64,000 nt of DNA from Hymenobacter negativus (lineage in GTDB: Bacteria > Bacteroidota > Bacteroidia > Cytophagales > Hymenobacteraceae), in the NCBI RefSeq assembly GCF_016056375.1, contig NZ_JAEDAE010000001.1, forward strand, positions 868,001 through 932,000, given 5' to 3'. The notes below the pieces were generated by a model. It was not told the origin of the DNA, searched no databases, and was given only the letters and a program-made list of their open reading frames with translations. Positions 41,669-51,362 of this stretch are shown piece after piece (positions within the stretch are counted from its first letter, which is position 1; each line of letters opens with the position of its first letter). Position numbers and translations under genes: made by a program.

Positions 41669-42724
41669 TTACAGTTGCCGGAAGCGCACTTCGAAGTTTT
41701 CAATTTGCTCCTCGCTGCCGAGCACCAACAGCACGTCGCCGGCTTTGGGCACGTAGTCCACGGGCGGGCTCACGAGCAGGGAGCCGTCGGCCTGGCGCAG
41801 GCCGATGATGGTGGCTCCGGTGACGGAGCGCACGTCAAGCTCGCGGATGCTGCGACCGTGCAAATCCCGGCGCAGCTGCTGAAACGTCATTTCTTCGAGG
41901 CGTAGTTTATCGGCGCTGAGGCCCGAAATCAGGTCCAGGAAGCGGATGACTTCGGGACGCACCACCAGCTTGGCCATGTGCGAGCCGCCGATTTCGTCCG
42001 GCATCACCACCGAGTCGGCCCCGGCCGAGAGGAGCTTGCTTTCCGAAGTTTTGAGCGAGGCGCGGGCAATTATTTTCAGGCGCGGGTTAAGGGCGCGAGC
42101 CGAGAGGGCCACAAATACGTTGTCGGCGTCTTTGGGCAGCGAGGTGATGAGGGCCGAGGCCCGCTCTACGCCGGCCTGTTTGAGCACGAGGTCGGTAGTG
42201 GCATCACCGAAGACGGTGAAGATGTTGCCGCCGGGCGCGCCGTCGCCGTCGTAATCCTCTCCGGTGTGGCCCTCGGTGATGTTTTTCATCAGCTCCTGAT
42301 TGGCTTCGACCACCACCACGCGGGCGCCGCTGGCCCGCAGCTCCTGGTAGGCGCGGCGGCCGTTGCGGCCGAAACCGCACACAATGACGTGGCCGCTGAA
42401 ACGCTTTATCTCCTGGTCGGTTCGAATCATCTTATAAATTTTGCGCAGCTCGCCGTCAAAGATAAAGGAGGAGAAAACCGACACGAGGTAGGCCACCACC
42501 ACCAGGTTGTAGAGGATGTAGAAGGAGACGAACAGCCGGCCTGCTTCCGAAAACGTGTGAATTTCGCCAAAGCCCACCGTGGCAATGGTCGTCACGGTCA
42601 TGTAAAACGCATCGACGGGGCCGTAGTGCTCGATGTAGGTGAAGCCCGTCATGCCAATGACCAGGCTGGCTACGGTGAGGACGACGGCCAGAATCAGCCG
42701 GTTGATATTGAGGCGATTGAGCAT
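41669..42724 (-). CDS. Potassium channel with RCK (TrkA-N/TrkA-C) domains
   Basis: A 351-residue two-helix potassium channel. Helix 1 (LILAVVLTVASLVIGMTGF), the pore loop with selectivity filter TVGFGE, and helix 2 (LFVSFYILYNLVVVAYLVSV) are followed by an RCK domain with GHVIVCGFGRNGRRAYQEL for nucleotide binding, the acidic VVVVEANQELM strand end, and a TrkA-C domain at about 265-351 (SIRELDVRSVTGATIIGLRQ). The layout is that of MthK-type channels, gated by calcium or nucleotides. Start ATG 42724. An RCK insertion near EGHTGEDYDGDGAPG is unusual and acidic. Confidence 0.92.
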   Translation of the reverse strand: MLNRLNINRLILAVVLTVASLVIGMTGFTYIEHYGPVDAFYMTVTTIATVGFGEIHTFSEAGRLFVSFYILYNLVVVAYLVSVFSSFIFDGELRKIYKMIRTDQEIKRFSGHVIVCGFGRNGRRAYQELRASGARVVVVEANQELMKNITEGHTGEDYDGDGAPGGNIFTVFGDATTDLVLKQAGVERASALITSLPKDADNVFVALSARALNPRLKIIARASLKTSESKLLSAGADSVVMPDEIGGSHMAKLVVRPEVIRFLDLISGLSADKLRLEEMTFQQLRRDLHGRSIRELDVRSVTGATIIGLRQADGSLLVSPPVDYVPKAGDVLLVLGSEEQIENFEVRFRQL

Positions 42725-42739
42725 TGACAAACCGATGGA

Positions 42740-44842
42740 TTAAGTGCCGCGCGGAATAACTGTACCCAGCATTCCGGCCAGCTGGTTGTCGAGCAGCTTA
42801 AGATTCTTGATGTTGCCCAGAATCTCAAACATTTCCACGTCGTCGAGGCCAGGCAGGCGCAAGCGGTCCATGGCCCGGTCGAGCTCACGCTGCACGTGCA
42901 CTTTGTTGAGGCGCAGCACGGCGTTGTCGCAGGCCAGCTTGGGCAGGTCAACTTCGTTGAAGACGTAAATCTCCTTGGTGCGCCAATTCGGGCTGATTTC
43001 GTAGCGCTCGGTGGCCAGGTCGGTGATGAGCTGGCGAATATCCTCCCGCTCGTTCTGGGCCAGCAGGCGGGCGTCGGGGAAGCGGCCGGCCAGCAACTCC
43101 TGCCGACAGATTTCCCACATCTCGGCAAAGAGTGGCGTCTTGAGCGGCGCTTCGTCGAGCTGGCCCAGCAGGTAGGCCGCCACGCTGATTTCCTCCTCCA
43201 CTTCGCGCGGGGCGTAGAGCACCAGCAGGCGCAGCACCTCCCGCTCGCACACTTTAAGCATGTCGGGCAGGTCCTCTTCCTCCTCCTTTTGCGCGGCACC
43301 CGATGGGAAACCGGCGCTCATGCCTTGCAGGGCAGCGGCCGCTTCGGCTCCGCCATACATCAGCATTTCAGCCTCTTCCTCGTCCGTCATCGGGCGCGGC
43401 GAGGGGGCTGAGCGCGGGTTGGAACTGGGGGGGAAACCGGAATTGGCGCTGCCGGCACCGTTGCCGTAGTTGCCGCGGTTATCGGGCGGGCCGCTGGGTT
43501 TGGCTGCCGCGCCGGGCGATTTTACCAGCTTATTGTACTCGGTGATAAGCACTTGCTCATCGATACCGAAAATGCCTGAAGTCTGCTGCAAAAACACCTG
43601 ACGCTTGATGGCGTCTGGCACCTTGGCGATGCTGTGTAGCACGTCGCGGATGGCCTCGGCCTTCTTCACCGGGTCGCCGGAGGCTTCGCGGGCCACGAGC
43701 GTGGTTTTGAAGCTGATGAAGTCTTGGCTCTTGGTTTCGATGTATTCGGTGAAGCGCTGGTCGCCCACCTTGCGGATGTAGGAGTCGGGGTCGTCGCCGT
43801 CGGGGAAGAGCACCACGCGCACGTTCAGGCCGCCTTCGAGCAGCAAATCGGTGCCGCGTAGCGAAGCCTTGATGCCAGCCGCGTCGCCGTCATACAGCAC
43901 CGTCACGTTGTCGGAATACCGCTTGATGAGCCGAATCTGACCCTCAGTGAGCGAGGTACCCGACGAGGCCACCACGTTCTTGATGCCGCCCTGGTACAAG
44001 CTCAGCACATCGAGGTAGCCTTCCACGAGGTAGCAGACTTCCTGCGTGCGAATGGCCTGCCGGGCCTGAAACAGGCCATACAGCACGTCTGACTTGTGGT
44101 AGATTTCCGACTCGGGCGAGTTGAGGTACTTCGCCATTTTGTCGTCGCGCTTCAGCGTGCGCGCCCCGAAGCCTACCACCCGGCCGCTGATGTTGTGAAT
44201 GGGAAACATCACGCGGCCCCGGAATCGGTCGTAGCGCCGGCCGGTGTCTTTGCCCTGGTCATCGGTTCGAATGACCGTGAGGCCGGTTTTTTCCAGGTAT
44301 TTCTTGTCGAAGCCGGCCGTTTCGGCGGCTTTCATCAGGTCATCCCAGGCGTCGAGCGAGTAACCGAGTTCGAAGGTCTGGATGGTGCTCAGGTTGAGGC
44401 CGCGCTCCTTGAGGTAGCCGTAGCCGATGCTCATGCCCTCCTCGGAGTTGAGCAACAAGCGGTGGTAGTGGTTTTTGGCGAAGTCGGAAACGATGAACTG
44501 CGAGTCCCGCTCGTTCTGCTCTAGTTGCTGCTGGGGCGTCTTTTCCTCCTCCTGAATCTCGATGGCGTACTTCTTAGCTAGGTACTTCAGGGCCTCCACG
44601 TAGCTGGTGCCCTCCACGTCCATCACAAACTGCACCACGCCGCCGGCCTTGCCGCAGCCGAAGCACTTATAGAGCGACTTGGCTGGATTTACCGAGAACG
44701 AGGGCGACTTTTCGTTGTGAAATGGACACGGGGCCCACAGGTTCTGGCCCTTGCGCTTGAGCTGCACAAAGTCGCCGACGACTTCCACGATGTCGGCGGT
44801 CTGGATGATGTGGTCAACTAATTCTTTGGGTATGCGGGCCAT
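42740..44842 (-). CDS. dnaG: DNA primase
   Basis: A 700-residue primase. The N-terminal zinc ribbon has Cys39, His42, Cys60 and Cys63 (CPFHNEKSPSF, YKCFGCGKAGG); the catalytic core follows with the RFRGRVMFPI segment and a Toprim fold (LVEGYLDVLSLYQGG, then VLYDGDAAGIKA and DGDDPDSYI). The C-terminal 200 residues form a helicase-interacting region, linked by a Gly/Pro/Asn-rich stretch (about 470-520). It makes RNA primers for replication with DnaB. It is separated from leuS by a divergent gap holding an inverted repeat, and is 15 bp upstream of the potassium channel gene in the same direction. Confidence 0.96.
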   Translation of the reverse strand: MARIPKELVDHIIQTADIVEVVGDFVQLKRKGQNLWAPCPFHNEKSPSFSVNPAKSLYKCFGCGKAGGVVQFVMDVEGTSYVEALKYLAKKYAIEIQEEEKTPQQQLEQNERDSQFIVSDFAKNHYHRLLLNSEEGMSIGYGYLKERGLNLSTIQTFELGYSLDAWDDLMKAAETAGFDKKYLEKTGLTVIRTDDQGKDTGRRYDRFRGRVMFPIHNISGRVVGFGARTLKRDDKMAKYLNSPESEIYHKSDVLYGLFQARQAIRTQEVCYLVEGYLDVLSLYQGGIKNVVASSGTSLTEGQIRLIKRYSDNVTVLYDGDAAGIKASLRGTDLLLEGGLNVRVVLFPDGDDPDSYIRKVGDQRFTEYIETKSQDFISFKTTLVAREASGDPVKKAEAIRDVLHSIAKVPDAIKRQVFLQQTSGIFGIDEQVLITEYNKLVKSPGAAAKPSGPPDNRGNYGNGAGSANSGFPPSSNPRSAPSPRPMTDEEEAEMLMYGGAEAAAALQGMSAGFPSGAAQKEEEEDLPDMLKVCEREVLRLLVLYAPREVEEEISVAAYLLGQLDEAPLKTPLFAEMWEICRQELLAGRFPDARLLAQNEREDIRQLITDLATERYEISPNWRTKEIYVFNEVDLPKLACDNAVLRLNKVHVQRELDRAMDRLRLPGLDDVEMFEILGNIKNLKLLDNQLAGMLGTVIPRGT

Positions 44843-44870
44843 CGGGGGCAGGATATCGGCTTATCTATCT

Positions 44871-44972
44871 AGAACGTCATGCTGAGCGCAGCGAAACATT
44901 TCGCTCGCAGTCGCTAATCAAAACGTTCAATGAAGCACGCGAGATGCTTCGCTGCGCTCTGCATGACGTTCT
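44871..44972. repeat. Interspersed inverted repeat (GAGCGCAGCGAA family)
   Basis: Arms at 44871-44904 and 44939-44972 are inverted copies with 3 mismatches in 34, beginning AGAACGTCATGC. It lies in the divergent gap between dnaG and leuS, upstream of the leuS promoter. Confidence 0.8.
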
Positions 44973-45030
44973 GAATAGAACGGTCGTGCGGCACAGTTCA
45001 ACAAATTTCGCCCTACTTTCTCCTACGTCC

Positions 45031-45038
45031 TACCTTTG
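45031..45038 (+). promoter_or_regulatory. -7 element of the leuS promoter
   Basis: TACCTTTG fits TAnnTTTG exactly; the leuS ATG lies 22 bp downstream, giving a leader of about 15-18 nt. Confidence 0.5.
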
Positions 45039-45060
45039 CCCGGAATAAACTCCGCGAAAG

Positions 45061-47844
45061 ATGCCCGCATACCGCCCCGAAGAAATCGAAAAGAAGTGGC
45101 AGGCCCACTGGAAAGAGCATAGCACGTTCAAGGCCCAGAACCACTCCGACAAGCCCAAGTACTACGTGCTCGACATGTTCCCCTACCCCTCGGGGGCGGG
45201 CCTGCACGTGGGGCACCCGCTGGGCTACATTGCCTCCGACATCGTGACGCGCTACAAGCGCCTGCAGGGCTTCAACGTGCTGCATCCCATGGGGTTCGAC
45301 TCCTTTGGCCTGCCCGCCGAGCAGTACGCCATCCAGACCGGGCAGCACCCCGCGCTCACCACCGAGCAGAACATCAATACCTACATCCAGCAGCTCAGTA
45401 GCCTGGGCTTCAGCTACGACTGGAGCCGCGAGGTGCGCACCTCCGACCCCAGCTACTACAAATGGACGCAGTGGATTTTCCTCAAGCTGTTCAACTCCTG
45501 GTACAACCTCGACACCGACCGCGCCGAGCCCCTCACCGAGCTCACCGCCCGCTTCGCGGAGAGCGGCAGCGCGGGCATTCGGGCCGCCGGCGATGACGAG
45601 GAGCGCCACGACTTCACCGCCGGCCAGTGGCAGATGATGAGCGAGAAGCAGAAGCTGGCCGCCGTGCTCCCCTATCGCCTCGCCTACCAGCAGGACACCT
45701 ACGTGAACTGGTGCGCCGGACTGGGCACGGTTTTGTCGAATGACGAAGTAAAAGACGGGGTCTCGGAGCGCGGCGGCTTCCCCGTCGAGCGCCGCCTTAT
45801 GCCGCAGTGGAGCCTACGCATCACCGCCTACGCCGACCGCCTGCTGCAGGGCCTCGACCAGCTCGACTGGCCCGATGCCGTGAAGGAGATGCAGCGCAAC
45901 TGGATTGGCAAGAGCATTGGGGCCGAGGTGACGTTCCCCGTGCAGGGTTCCGAAACGGCGCAAATCAAGGTGTACACCACCCGCGTCGATACCATTTACG
46001 GCGCCACTTTCCTCGTTTTGGCGCCGGAGCATGAGTTGGTCGACCAACTCACCACGCCCGAGCAGCGCGCCGCCGTGGATGAGTACATTGCCGCCACTAA
46101 GCGCCGCTCGGAGCGCGACCGCATGGCCGACGCCAAAACCGTATCGGGCGTGTTCACCGGTGCCTACGCCCTCAACCCGGTGAACAACGAGCCCGTGCAA
46201 ATCTGGCTGGCCGACTACGTGCTGGCCGGCTACGGCACCGGCGCCGTGATGGCCGTGCCCAGCGGCGACCAGCGCGACTGGCTGTTTGCCACGCATTTCG
46301 GCCTGCCCATTCCCGTTATTTCCGACGCTCAAAAGGACATCGACCAGCAGGCCGACCCCACCAAGGAAGGGCGCTATATTAATTCCGGCATCATTAACGG
46401 CCTCACCTACAAGGAGGCCACCGCCAAGCTCATCGCCTTCCTCGAAGAGAAGGGTCTAGGCAAGGGCAAGGTGAACTTCCGCCAGCGCGACGCTATTTTC
46501 GGCCGCCAGCGCTACTGGGGCGAGCCCATTCCGATTTATTACAAGGACGGCACGGCCTACGGCATCGCCGAAAGCGACCTGCCGCTGGTGCTGCCCGAAA
46601 TCGACGAGTACAAGCCCACCGAAACCGGCGAGCCTCCCTTGGGCCGCGCCCAGGATTGGCTGTATAAAGGCAAATACCCCTATGAGCTGAGCACCATGCC
46701 CGGCTGGGCAGGCTCGTCGTGGTATTACCTGCGCTACATGGACCCGCACAACGACGCGCGCTTCGTGGGCGAAGAGGCGGAAAAATACTGGGGCAATGTG
46801 GACCTCTACATGGGCGGGGCCGAGCACGCCACCGGCCACCTGCTCTACGCCCGCTTCTGGTACCTGTTCCTGAAAGACCTAGGCCTCGTGAGCTGCAATG
46901 AGCCTTTCCAGAAGCTGATTAACCAAGGGATGATTCTGGGCCGGTCGAATTTTGTGTACCGCATCAACGGCACCAACCAATTCGTGACGCTGGGCAAGAA
47001 AGACCAGTACGAAACTACTGCTTTGTACGCGGATGTGAATATCGTGGATAACGATGTCCTCAACGTCGAAGCCTTCAAAAAATGGCGCGAAGAGTACGCC
47101 AACGCGGAATTCATTCTCGAAGACAACGGCACCTATGTGTGCGGGGTTGAGGTCGAGAAAATGTCGAAATCGAAGTACAACGTGGTGAGCCCTGACGTGC
47201 TGATTGGCCGCTACGGTGCCGACGCCCTGCGCCTATACGAGATGTTCCTCGGCCCGCTGGAGCAGTACAAGCCCTGGAACACCAACGGCATCAGCGGCGT
47301 GGGCGGCTTCCTCAAGAAGTTCTGGCGCCTCTTCCACCCTGAAGACGGCCCCTTGGCCATCACCGACGAGCCGGCGACCCCGGCCGAACTCAAGGTGCTG
47401 CACAAAGCCATCCAGAAGGCGCAAGAAGACATCGAGAAGTTCAGCTTCAACACCTCCGTCAGCCTGTTCATGATTACCGTGAACGAGCTTACGGCCCTCA
47501 AGTGCCACAAGCGCGCCATCCTGGAGCCGCTGGTGCTGCTGGTGTCCCCGTTTGCGCCGCACCTGGCCGAGGAACTGTGGCAGGAGCTGGGCCACGAGGC
47601 CGGCAGCATCAGCACGGCCCGCTACCCCGAGTTCCGCGAAGAATTCCTGGTGGAAGAAAGTGTGACCTACCCGCTGGCCATCAACGGCAAAGTACGCGAG
47701 CAGATGCAGTTCGCCGCCGCCGCCACCCCCGCCGAGATTGAAGCCGCCGTCCTGGCATCGGATTTCCTCGCCAAGCACGGCGAAGGCAAGGCCGCCAAGA
47801 AGGTGATTGTGGTGAAAGGCCGCATGGTGAACGTGGTAGTGTAA
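45061..47844 (+). CDS. leuS: Leucyl-tRNA synthetase
   Basis: A 927-residue class Ia synthetase that charges tRNA-Leu. The HIGH-type motif is seen in [19 protein letters not shown] (HVGH) and KMSKS in [10 protein letters not shown]; between them the connective/editing domain contains [16 protein letters not shown] and the Leu-specific TTRVDT. The catalytic core continues with [18 protein letters not shown] and the anticodon-binding region ends in NGKVREQ. An insert of about 50 residues at 155-205 ([20 protein letters not shown]) extends the family length. It follows a -7 promoter element and ends 50 bp before a terminator. Confidence 0.96.
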   Translation: MPAYRPEEIEKKWQAHWKEHSTFKAQNHSDKPKYYVLDMFPYPSGAGLHVGHPLGYIASDIVTRYKRLQGFNVLHPMGFDSFGLPAEQYAIQTGQHPALTTEQNINTYIQQLSSLGFSYDWSREVRTSDPSYYKWTQWIFLKLFNSWYNLDTDRAEPLTELTARFAESGSAGIRAAGDDEERHDFTAGQWQMMSEKQKLAAVLPYRLAYQQDTYVNWCAGLGTVLSNDEVKDGVSERGGFPVERRLMPQWSLRITAYADRLLQGLDQLDWPDAVKEMQRNWIGKSIGAEVTFPVQGSETAQIKVYTTRVDTIYGATFLVLAPEHELVDQLTTPEQRAAVDEYIAATKRRSERDRMADAKTVSGVFTGAYALNPVNNEPVQIWLADYVLAGYGTGAVMAVPSGDQRDWLFATHFGLPIPVISDAQKDIDQQADPTKEGRYINSGIINGLTYKEATAKLIAFLEEKGLGKGKVNFRQRDAIFGRQRYWGEPIPIYYKDGTAYGIAESDLPLVLPEIDEYKPTETGEPPLGRAQDWLYKGKYPYELSTMPGWAGSSWYYLRYMDPHNDARFVGEEAEKYWGNVDLYMGGAEHATGHLLYARFWYLFLKDLGLVSCNEPFQKLINQGMILGRSNFVYRINGTNQFVTLGKKDQYETTALYADVNIVDNDVLNVEAFKKWREEYANAEFILEDNGTYVCGVEVEKMSKSKYNVVSPDVLIGRYGADALRLYEMFLGPLEQYKPWNTNGISGVGGFLKKFWRLFHPEDGPLAITDEPATPAELKVLHKAIQKAQEDIEKFSFNTSVSLFMITVNELTALKCHKRAILEPLVLLVSPFAPHLAEELWQELGHEAGSISTARYPEFREEFLVEESVTYPLAINGKVREQMQFAAAATPAEIEAAVLASDFLAKHGEGKAAKKVIVVKGRMVNVVV

Positions 47845-47849
47845 GTAGC

Positions 47850-47882
47850 ACATCATGCTTCGCTGCACGCCGCATGACGTGC
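47850..47882. repeat. Short remnant of the interspersed repeat family
   Basis: ACATCATGCTTCGCTGC and the following GCCGCATGACGTGC form a degenerate half-size inverted repeat with the same ATGCTTCGCTGC core as the other elements. It lies just after the leuS stop. Confidence 0.55.
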
Positions 47883-47896
47883 AAAATTGAATAAGC

Positions 47897-47930
47897 AAAA
47901 AGGCTTACTGTGATTGCAGTAGGCCTTTTT
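47897..47930 (+). terminator. Terminator after leuS
   Basis: AAAAAGGCTTACTG pairs with CAGTAGGCCTTTTT with one mismatch, followed by a T-run and G. It lies about 50 bp after the leuS stop. Confidence 0.8.
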
Positions 47931-48005
47931 GTTGCCGTTTCTGTAAAGAGAACAGCGCGTTTTTGTGTCCTACCTTGCGCGCATAAAATCACCTTCTGAA
48001 TTCCA

Positions 48006-50618
48006 ATGCTTCAGATAAATACTTCCCGACTTAGGTCGTTCTTTTCTGGCGTGACGCGGTTTGCACAGCCAACGGTATTACTAACCGCTGCGCTGATGAG
48101 TTTCGACAGCTACGCCCAAACCACCGACTCGGCCGGCCCGCTGCTCACGCCCGAGCAGTTCCTAGGCTACAAGCTGGGGGAACAGTTTACGCCCCACGCC
48201 GAGTTGCTGCGCTATGTGGCCCACGTCGCGGCCCACACGCCCGGCCGTATGAAGCTGGTGCGCTACGGCAGCACCTACGAGAAGCGCCCGCTCGAAGTGG
48301 TCCAGATTGCCAGCGCCGAAACCTTCGGCCGCCTCGACGACGTGCGCCACAACAACCTTCGCCTGGCCGGCGTGGAGAGCGGTTCGGCCCGCACCCAGGA
48401 GCCCGGCGTGTGCTGGCTAAGCTACAACGTGCACGGCAACGAGGCCGTGAGCTCCGAAGCCGTGATGCAGGTGCTCTACGACCTGGCCAACCCGCAGGAC
48501 CAGCAAATGCAGGATTGGCTGAAAAACACCGTCGTCATCGTGGACCCCTGCATCAACCCCGACGGCCACGACCGGTACGTGAACTGGTACAACCGCGTGC
48601 GCAACCAGTCGGTGAATGCCAGTCCCGACTCCTGGGAGCACCACGAGCCCTGGCCCGGCGGCCGCTTCAACCACTACTACTTCGACCTGAACCGCGACTG
48701 GGCCTGGCAAACGCAACAGGAAACCAAGCAGCGCATCGCCCTCTACAACCAGTGGCTGCCCGAGGTGCATGCCGACTTCCACGAGATGGGCCCGAACAAC
48801 ACCTACTACTTCTCGCCCGCCGCCAAGCCCTACCACGCCGACCTCACGGCTTGGCAGCGCAAGTTCCAGGGCGTACTGGGCGACTACAACAAAGTGGCCT
48901 TCGACAAGAATAACTGGCTGTATTTCACCCGCGAAGTCTACGACCTCTACGCCCCTACCTACGGCGACACCTGGCCCAGCTTTAACGGCGCCATTGGCAT
49001 GACGTATGAGCAGGGCGGCGGCGGGGCCGGTGGCGTGGCCTACGCCCGTCTCGACGGCGACACCCTGACGCTGGCCCAGCGCATTGCCCACCACCACGCT
49101 GCCAGCCGCGCCACCATCCAGGCCACTGCCGAGCGGCATGACGACCTGCTGCGCGAGTTCCAGCGCTACTTCGCCAACGCCGCCAGCAAGCCGCAGGGCG
49201 AGTTCAAGAGCTACGTCATCGGGGCCGGCAACGACCCTGGCCAACTCCGCGCCTTCACGCAGTACCTCGACCGCAACCAGATTCGCTACGGCTATGCCCC
49301 GAAGCGCACCAAAACCAAGGGCTTCAACTATCTTACCGGCAAAACCGGCGACGTGACCGTGGAGCCCCGCGACGTAGTTATCAGCATGTACCAGCCCAAA
49401 TCGACGCTGGTGAAGGTACTGTTCGAGCCCAAGCCCCAGCTCGAAGACTCGCTCACCTACGACATCACCTCCTGGGCCCTGCCCTACGCCTTCGGCCTGA
49501 AATCGTACGCCGTGCCCGGCCGCCTCGACGCCTCGGCCGGTGCGCCCGCCACCGCCAGCGTGCAGGGCAGCGCCGCCGCGGCCGACCGCCCCTACGCCTA
49601 CCTCGCCCGCTGGAATTCCCTACAGGACGTGCGTTTCCTCAGCCGCCTGCTGCTGCAGAAAGTGAAGGTGCGCTACGCCGAAAAGGCGTTCGAGTCGGAA
49701 GGCCAGCAGTATTCGCCCGGCACGCTCATCATCACCCGCACCGGTAACGAGGGCCTCGCCCCCCGCTTCGACGAGCTGGTGCGCGCCCAGGCCGATTCGG
49801 CCGGCACCACCGTCATGGCCGTGAAATCGGGCTTTTCGACCTCGGGCCGCGACCTGGGCTCCAGCTCGGTGCACTTCGTGAAGCAGCCAAATGTGGCCGT
49901 GGTGGCTGGACCGGGCGTCGACCCCACGGCCTTTGGTGAGGTGTGGCACTTCTTCGAACAGCAGCTCGGCTACCCGCTCACGGTGTTGGGCACCGACTAC
50001 CTCAGCCGCGTGAGTTTAAATAAATACGACGTGCTCATCCTGCCCAACGGCGGCTACGGCGACGTGTACAACGACCGCAACTTGGAAGGTCTGAAAGCCT
50101 GGGTGCGCGACGGCGGCCGCCTCATCGCCATGGAAGGCGCAGCCAAATTCCTGTCCGGCAAAAAGGACTTCCTCCTCAAGCCCAAAACCATCGATTCCAC
50201 CGCCATCCGCAAGGAGATGAAAGCCAACCCCTACCGCCTGCTGCGCCGCTACGGCGACGCCGAGCGCGAGGAAGCCGAGGACGCGGTGCAGGGTAGCATC
50301 TACCGCGTGCAGCTCGACAACACCCACCCGCTGGCCTTCGGCTACGGCGATACCTACTACGCACTGGTGCGCAACCCGCTCAACTACAGCTTCCTGGGCA
50401 AAGGCGGCTGGAACGTGGGCGTCATCAAGAGAGACAGCTACTCGGCCGGCTTCACCGGCACCAAGGCCCGCAAGGAGCTCACCGACACGTTCGTAGTGGG
50501 CGCGCAGGATTTTGGGCGCGGCGAAGTGGTGTACTTGGGCGATAATCCGCTGTTCCGCGCTTTCTGGCAGAGCGGCAAGCTGATGTTTGGCAACGCGGTG
50601 TTTTTAGTGGGACAGTAA
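48006..50618 (+). CDS. M14 family zinc carboxypeptidase, exported
   Basis: An 870-residue exported peptidase. Residues 1-38 form a signal peptide (VLLTAALMSFDSYA, then Gln). The M14 carboxypeptidase domain has zinc ligands His143 and Glu146 (NVHGNEAVSSE) and the third His in ADFHEMGPN, and MTYEQGGG holds the catalytic Glu region. A C-terminal part with DVLILPNGGYGDVYN and GGRLIAMEGAAKFLSG resembles a class I glutamine amidotransferase-like fold used as an accessory domain in this peptidase type. The family removes C-terminal residues from peptides, here in the periplasm. It stands alone between two terminators. Confidence 0.88.
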   Translation: MLQINTSRLRSFFSGVTRFAQPTVLLTAALMSFDSYAQTTDSAGPLLTPEQFLGYKLGEQFTPHAELLRYVAHVAAHTPGRMKLVRYGSTYEKRPLEVVQIASAETFGRLDDVRHNNLRLAGVESGSARTQEPGVCWLSYNVHGNEAVSSEAVMQVLYDLANPQDQQMQDWLKNTVVIVDPCINPDGHDRYVNWYNRVRNQSVNASPDSWEHHEPWPGGRFNHYYFDLNRDWAWQTQQETKQRIALYNQWLPEVHADFHEMGPNNTYYFSPAAKPYHADLTAWQRKFQGVLGDYNKVAFDKNNWLYFTREVYDLYAPTYGDTWPSFNGAIGMTYEQGGGGAGGVAYARLDGDTLTLAQRIAHHHAASRATIQATAERHDDLLREFQRYFANAASKPQGEFKSYVIGAGNDPGQLRAFTQYLDRNQIRYGYAPKRTKTKGFNYLTGKTGDVTVEPRDVVISMYQPKSTLVKVLFEPKPQLEDSLTYDITSWALPYAFGLKSYAVPGRLDASAGAPATASVQGSAAAADRPYAYLARWNSLQDVRFLSRLLLQKVKVRYAEKAFESEGQQYSPGTLIITRTGNEGLAPRFDELVRAQADSAGTTVMAVKSGFSTSGRDLGSSSVHFVKQPNVAVVAGPGVDPTAFGEVWHFFEQQLGYPLTVLGTDYLSRVSLNKYDVLILPNGGYGDVYNDRNLEGLKAWVRDGGRLIAMEGAAKFLSGKKDFLLKPKTIDSTAIRKEMKANPYRLLRRYGDAEREEAEDAVQGSIYRVQLDNTHPLAFGYGDTYYALVRNPLNYSFLGKGGWNVGVIKRDSYSAGFTGTKARKELTDTFVVGAQDFGRGEVVYLGDNPLFRAFWQSGKLMFGNAVFLVGQ

Positions 50619-50633
50619 GCCTTCACAGCTAAT

Positions 50634-50669
50634 AAAAACGCCCTGCTGGAAATCCAGCAGGGCGTTTTT
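50634..50669. terminator. Perfect-stem bidirectional terminator
   Basis: AAAAACGCCCTGCTGG pairs perfectly with CCAGCAGGGCGTTTTT around AAAT. It serves the M14 peptidase (stop 50618) and the convergent YjbR gene (stop 50702). Confidence 0.9.
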
Positions 50670-50676
50670 GTATTGG

Positions 50677-50706
50677 TGTAGAGACGCAATATTTTGCGTC
50701 TCTACA
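50677..50706. repeat. Perfect short inverted repeat (GTAGAGACGC family)
   Basis: TGTAGAGACGCAA at 50677-50689 is mirrored by TTGCGTCTCTACA at 50694-50706 with a 4-nt loop. It overlaps the stop end of the YjbR gene (50702), so the last codons are repeat-derived, and shares its outer motif with the element at 11331-11417. Confidence 0.75.
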
Positions 50707-51052
50707 GTTCTAGCGTGGCTTTTACAGCTTTCGGTAGCGAGGCGCGCACCAAATCATACGAGTGGTCAATCAGCTCGCGGAGTTGGCTTTCCGGTGCGCC
50801 GGTGCCGGTGAACACCGTGTTCCAATGCTTCTTGTTCATGTGGTAGCCGGGCCGCACGTAGTCGTGGGCCTCGCGCAGCTCTTCGGCGCGCTCGGGGTCG
50901 CACTTCAGGTTGATGCTGCCGAAGGTATCGATATCCGTCAGGGCAAACACTTTGCCGCCGACTTTGAACACCAGCGTTTCGGGGCCAAAGGGCGTTTCTT
51001 CGGTCACGCCGGCTTTCAGCAGGCAGTAGTCGCGGAAATCCTCAATATTCAT
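50702..51052 (-). CDS. MmcQ/YjbR family protein
   Basis: A 116-residue YjbR (DUF419) protein, a small CyaY-like fold reported as possible DNA-binding. It has IEDFRDYCLLKAGVTEETPFGPETLVFKVG, FALTDIDTF, SINLKCDPERAEELRE, VRPGYHMNKKHWNTV and the C-terminal YDLVRASLPK, all family hallmarks. Start ATG 51052. The stop lies within a short inverted repeat. It is followed on the same strand upstream by a tiny membrane protein gene (51064-51237). Confidence 0.9.
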   Translation of the reverse strand: MNIEDFRDYCLLKAGVTEETPFGPETLVFKVGGKVFALTDIDTFGSINLKCDPERAEELREAHDYVRPGYHMNKKHWNTVFTGTGAPESQLRELIDHSYDLVRASLPKAVKATLEL

Positions 51053-51063
51053 CCTACCCCAGC

Positions 51064-51237
51064 TTACAGCACGTAACGGAACAGCATCACCACCAAGCAC
51101 ACCAGAAACATCGCCAAGCTGAGCTTATTGATGAAGTGCATGGTCTTCAGGTTGAAGTTGTTCTTGCGGTTAGGGTCGTTTTTCCGGAAATAATAGCCGA
51201 GGACCGGGCCGAAATTGAAAAGATTCTTGCCGTTCAT
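51064..51237 (-). CDS. Small membrane protein (DUF6728-like)
   Basis: A 57-residue protein. The polar N-terminus (NLFNFGPVLGYYFRKNDPNR, then KNNFNLKTMHFINK) is followed by one hydrophobic helix (LSLAMFLVCLVVMLFRYVL) at the end. It matches the pattern of the short Cytophagales proteins of the DUF6728 type, of unknown function. It starts at the ATG at 51237; the reading frame stays open far upstream, but those codons are antisense to the dioxygenase gene. It lies 11 bp upstream of the YjbR gene, so the two may share a transcript. Confidence 0.72.
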   Translation of the reverse strand: MNGKNLFNFGPVLGYYFRKNDPNRKNNFNLKTMHFINKLSLAMFLVCLVVMLFRYVL

Positions 51238-51362
51238 ATCAGAGCAGGTTTGGGAGTAGCTAAGGTAACACCCGCCGCGCCAGAAAGATTTACCGATGCG
51301 CACGCCGTGGCTTGGGTACCGGGATGACACGCCGTGCAACCCCACGCCAGCGGAAGCGGGCG

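Noticed and set aside
11331..50706. CRISPR array
   Set aside because: The repeats are inverted pairs scattered singly between genes, not evenly spaced direct repeats with unique spacers, and no cas gene is present.
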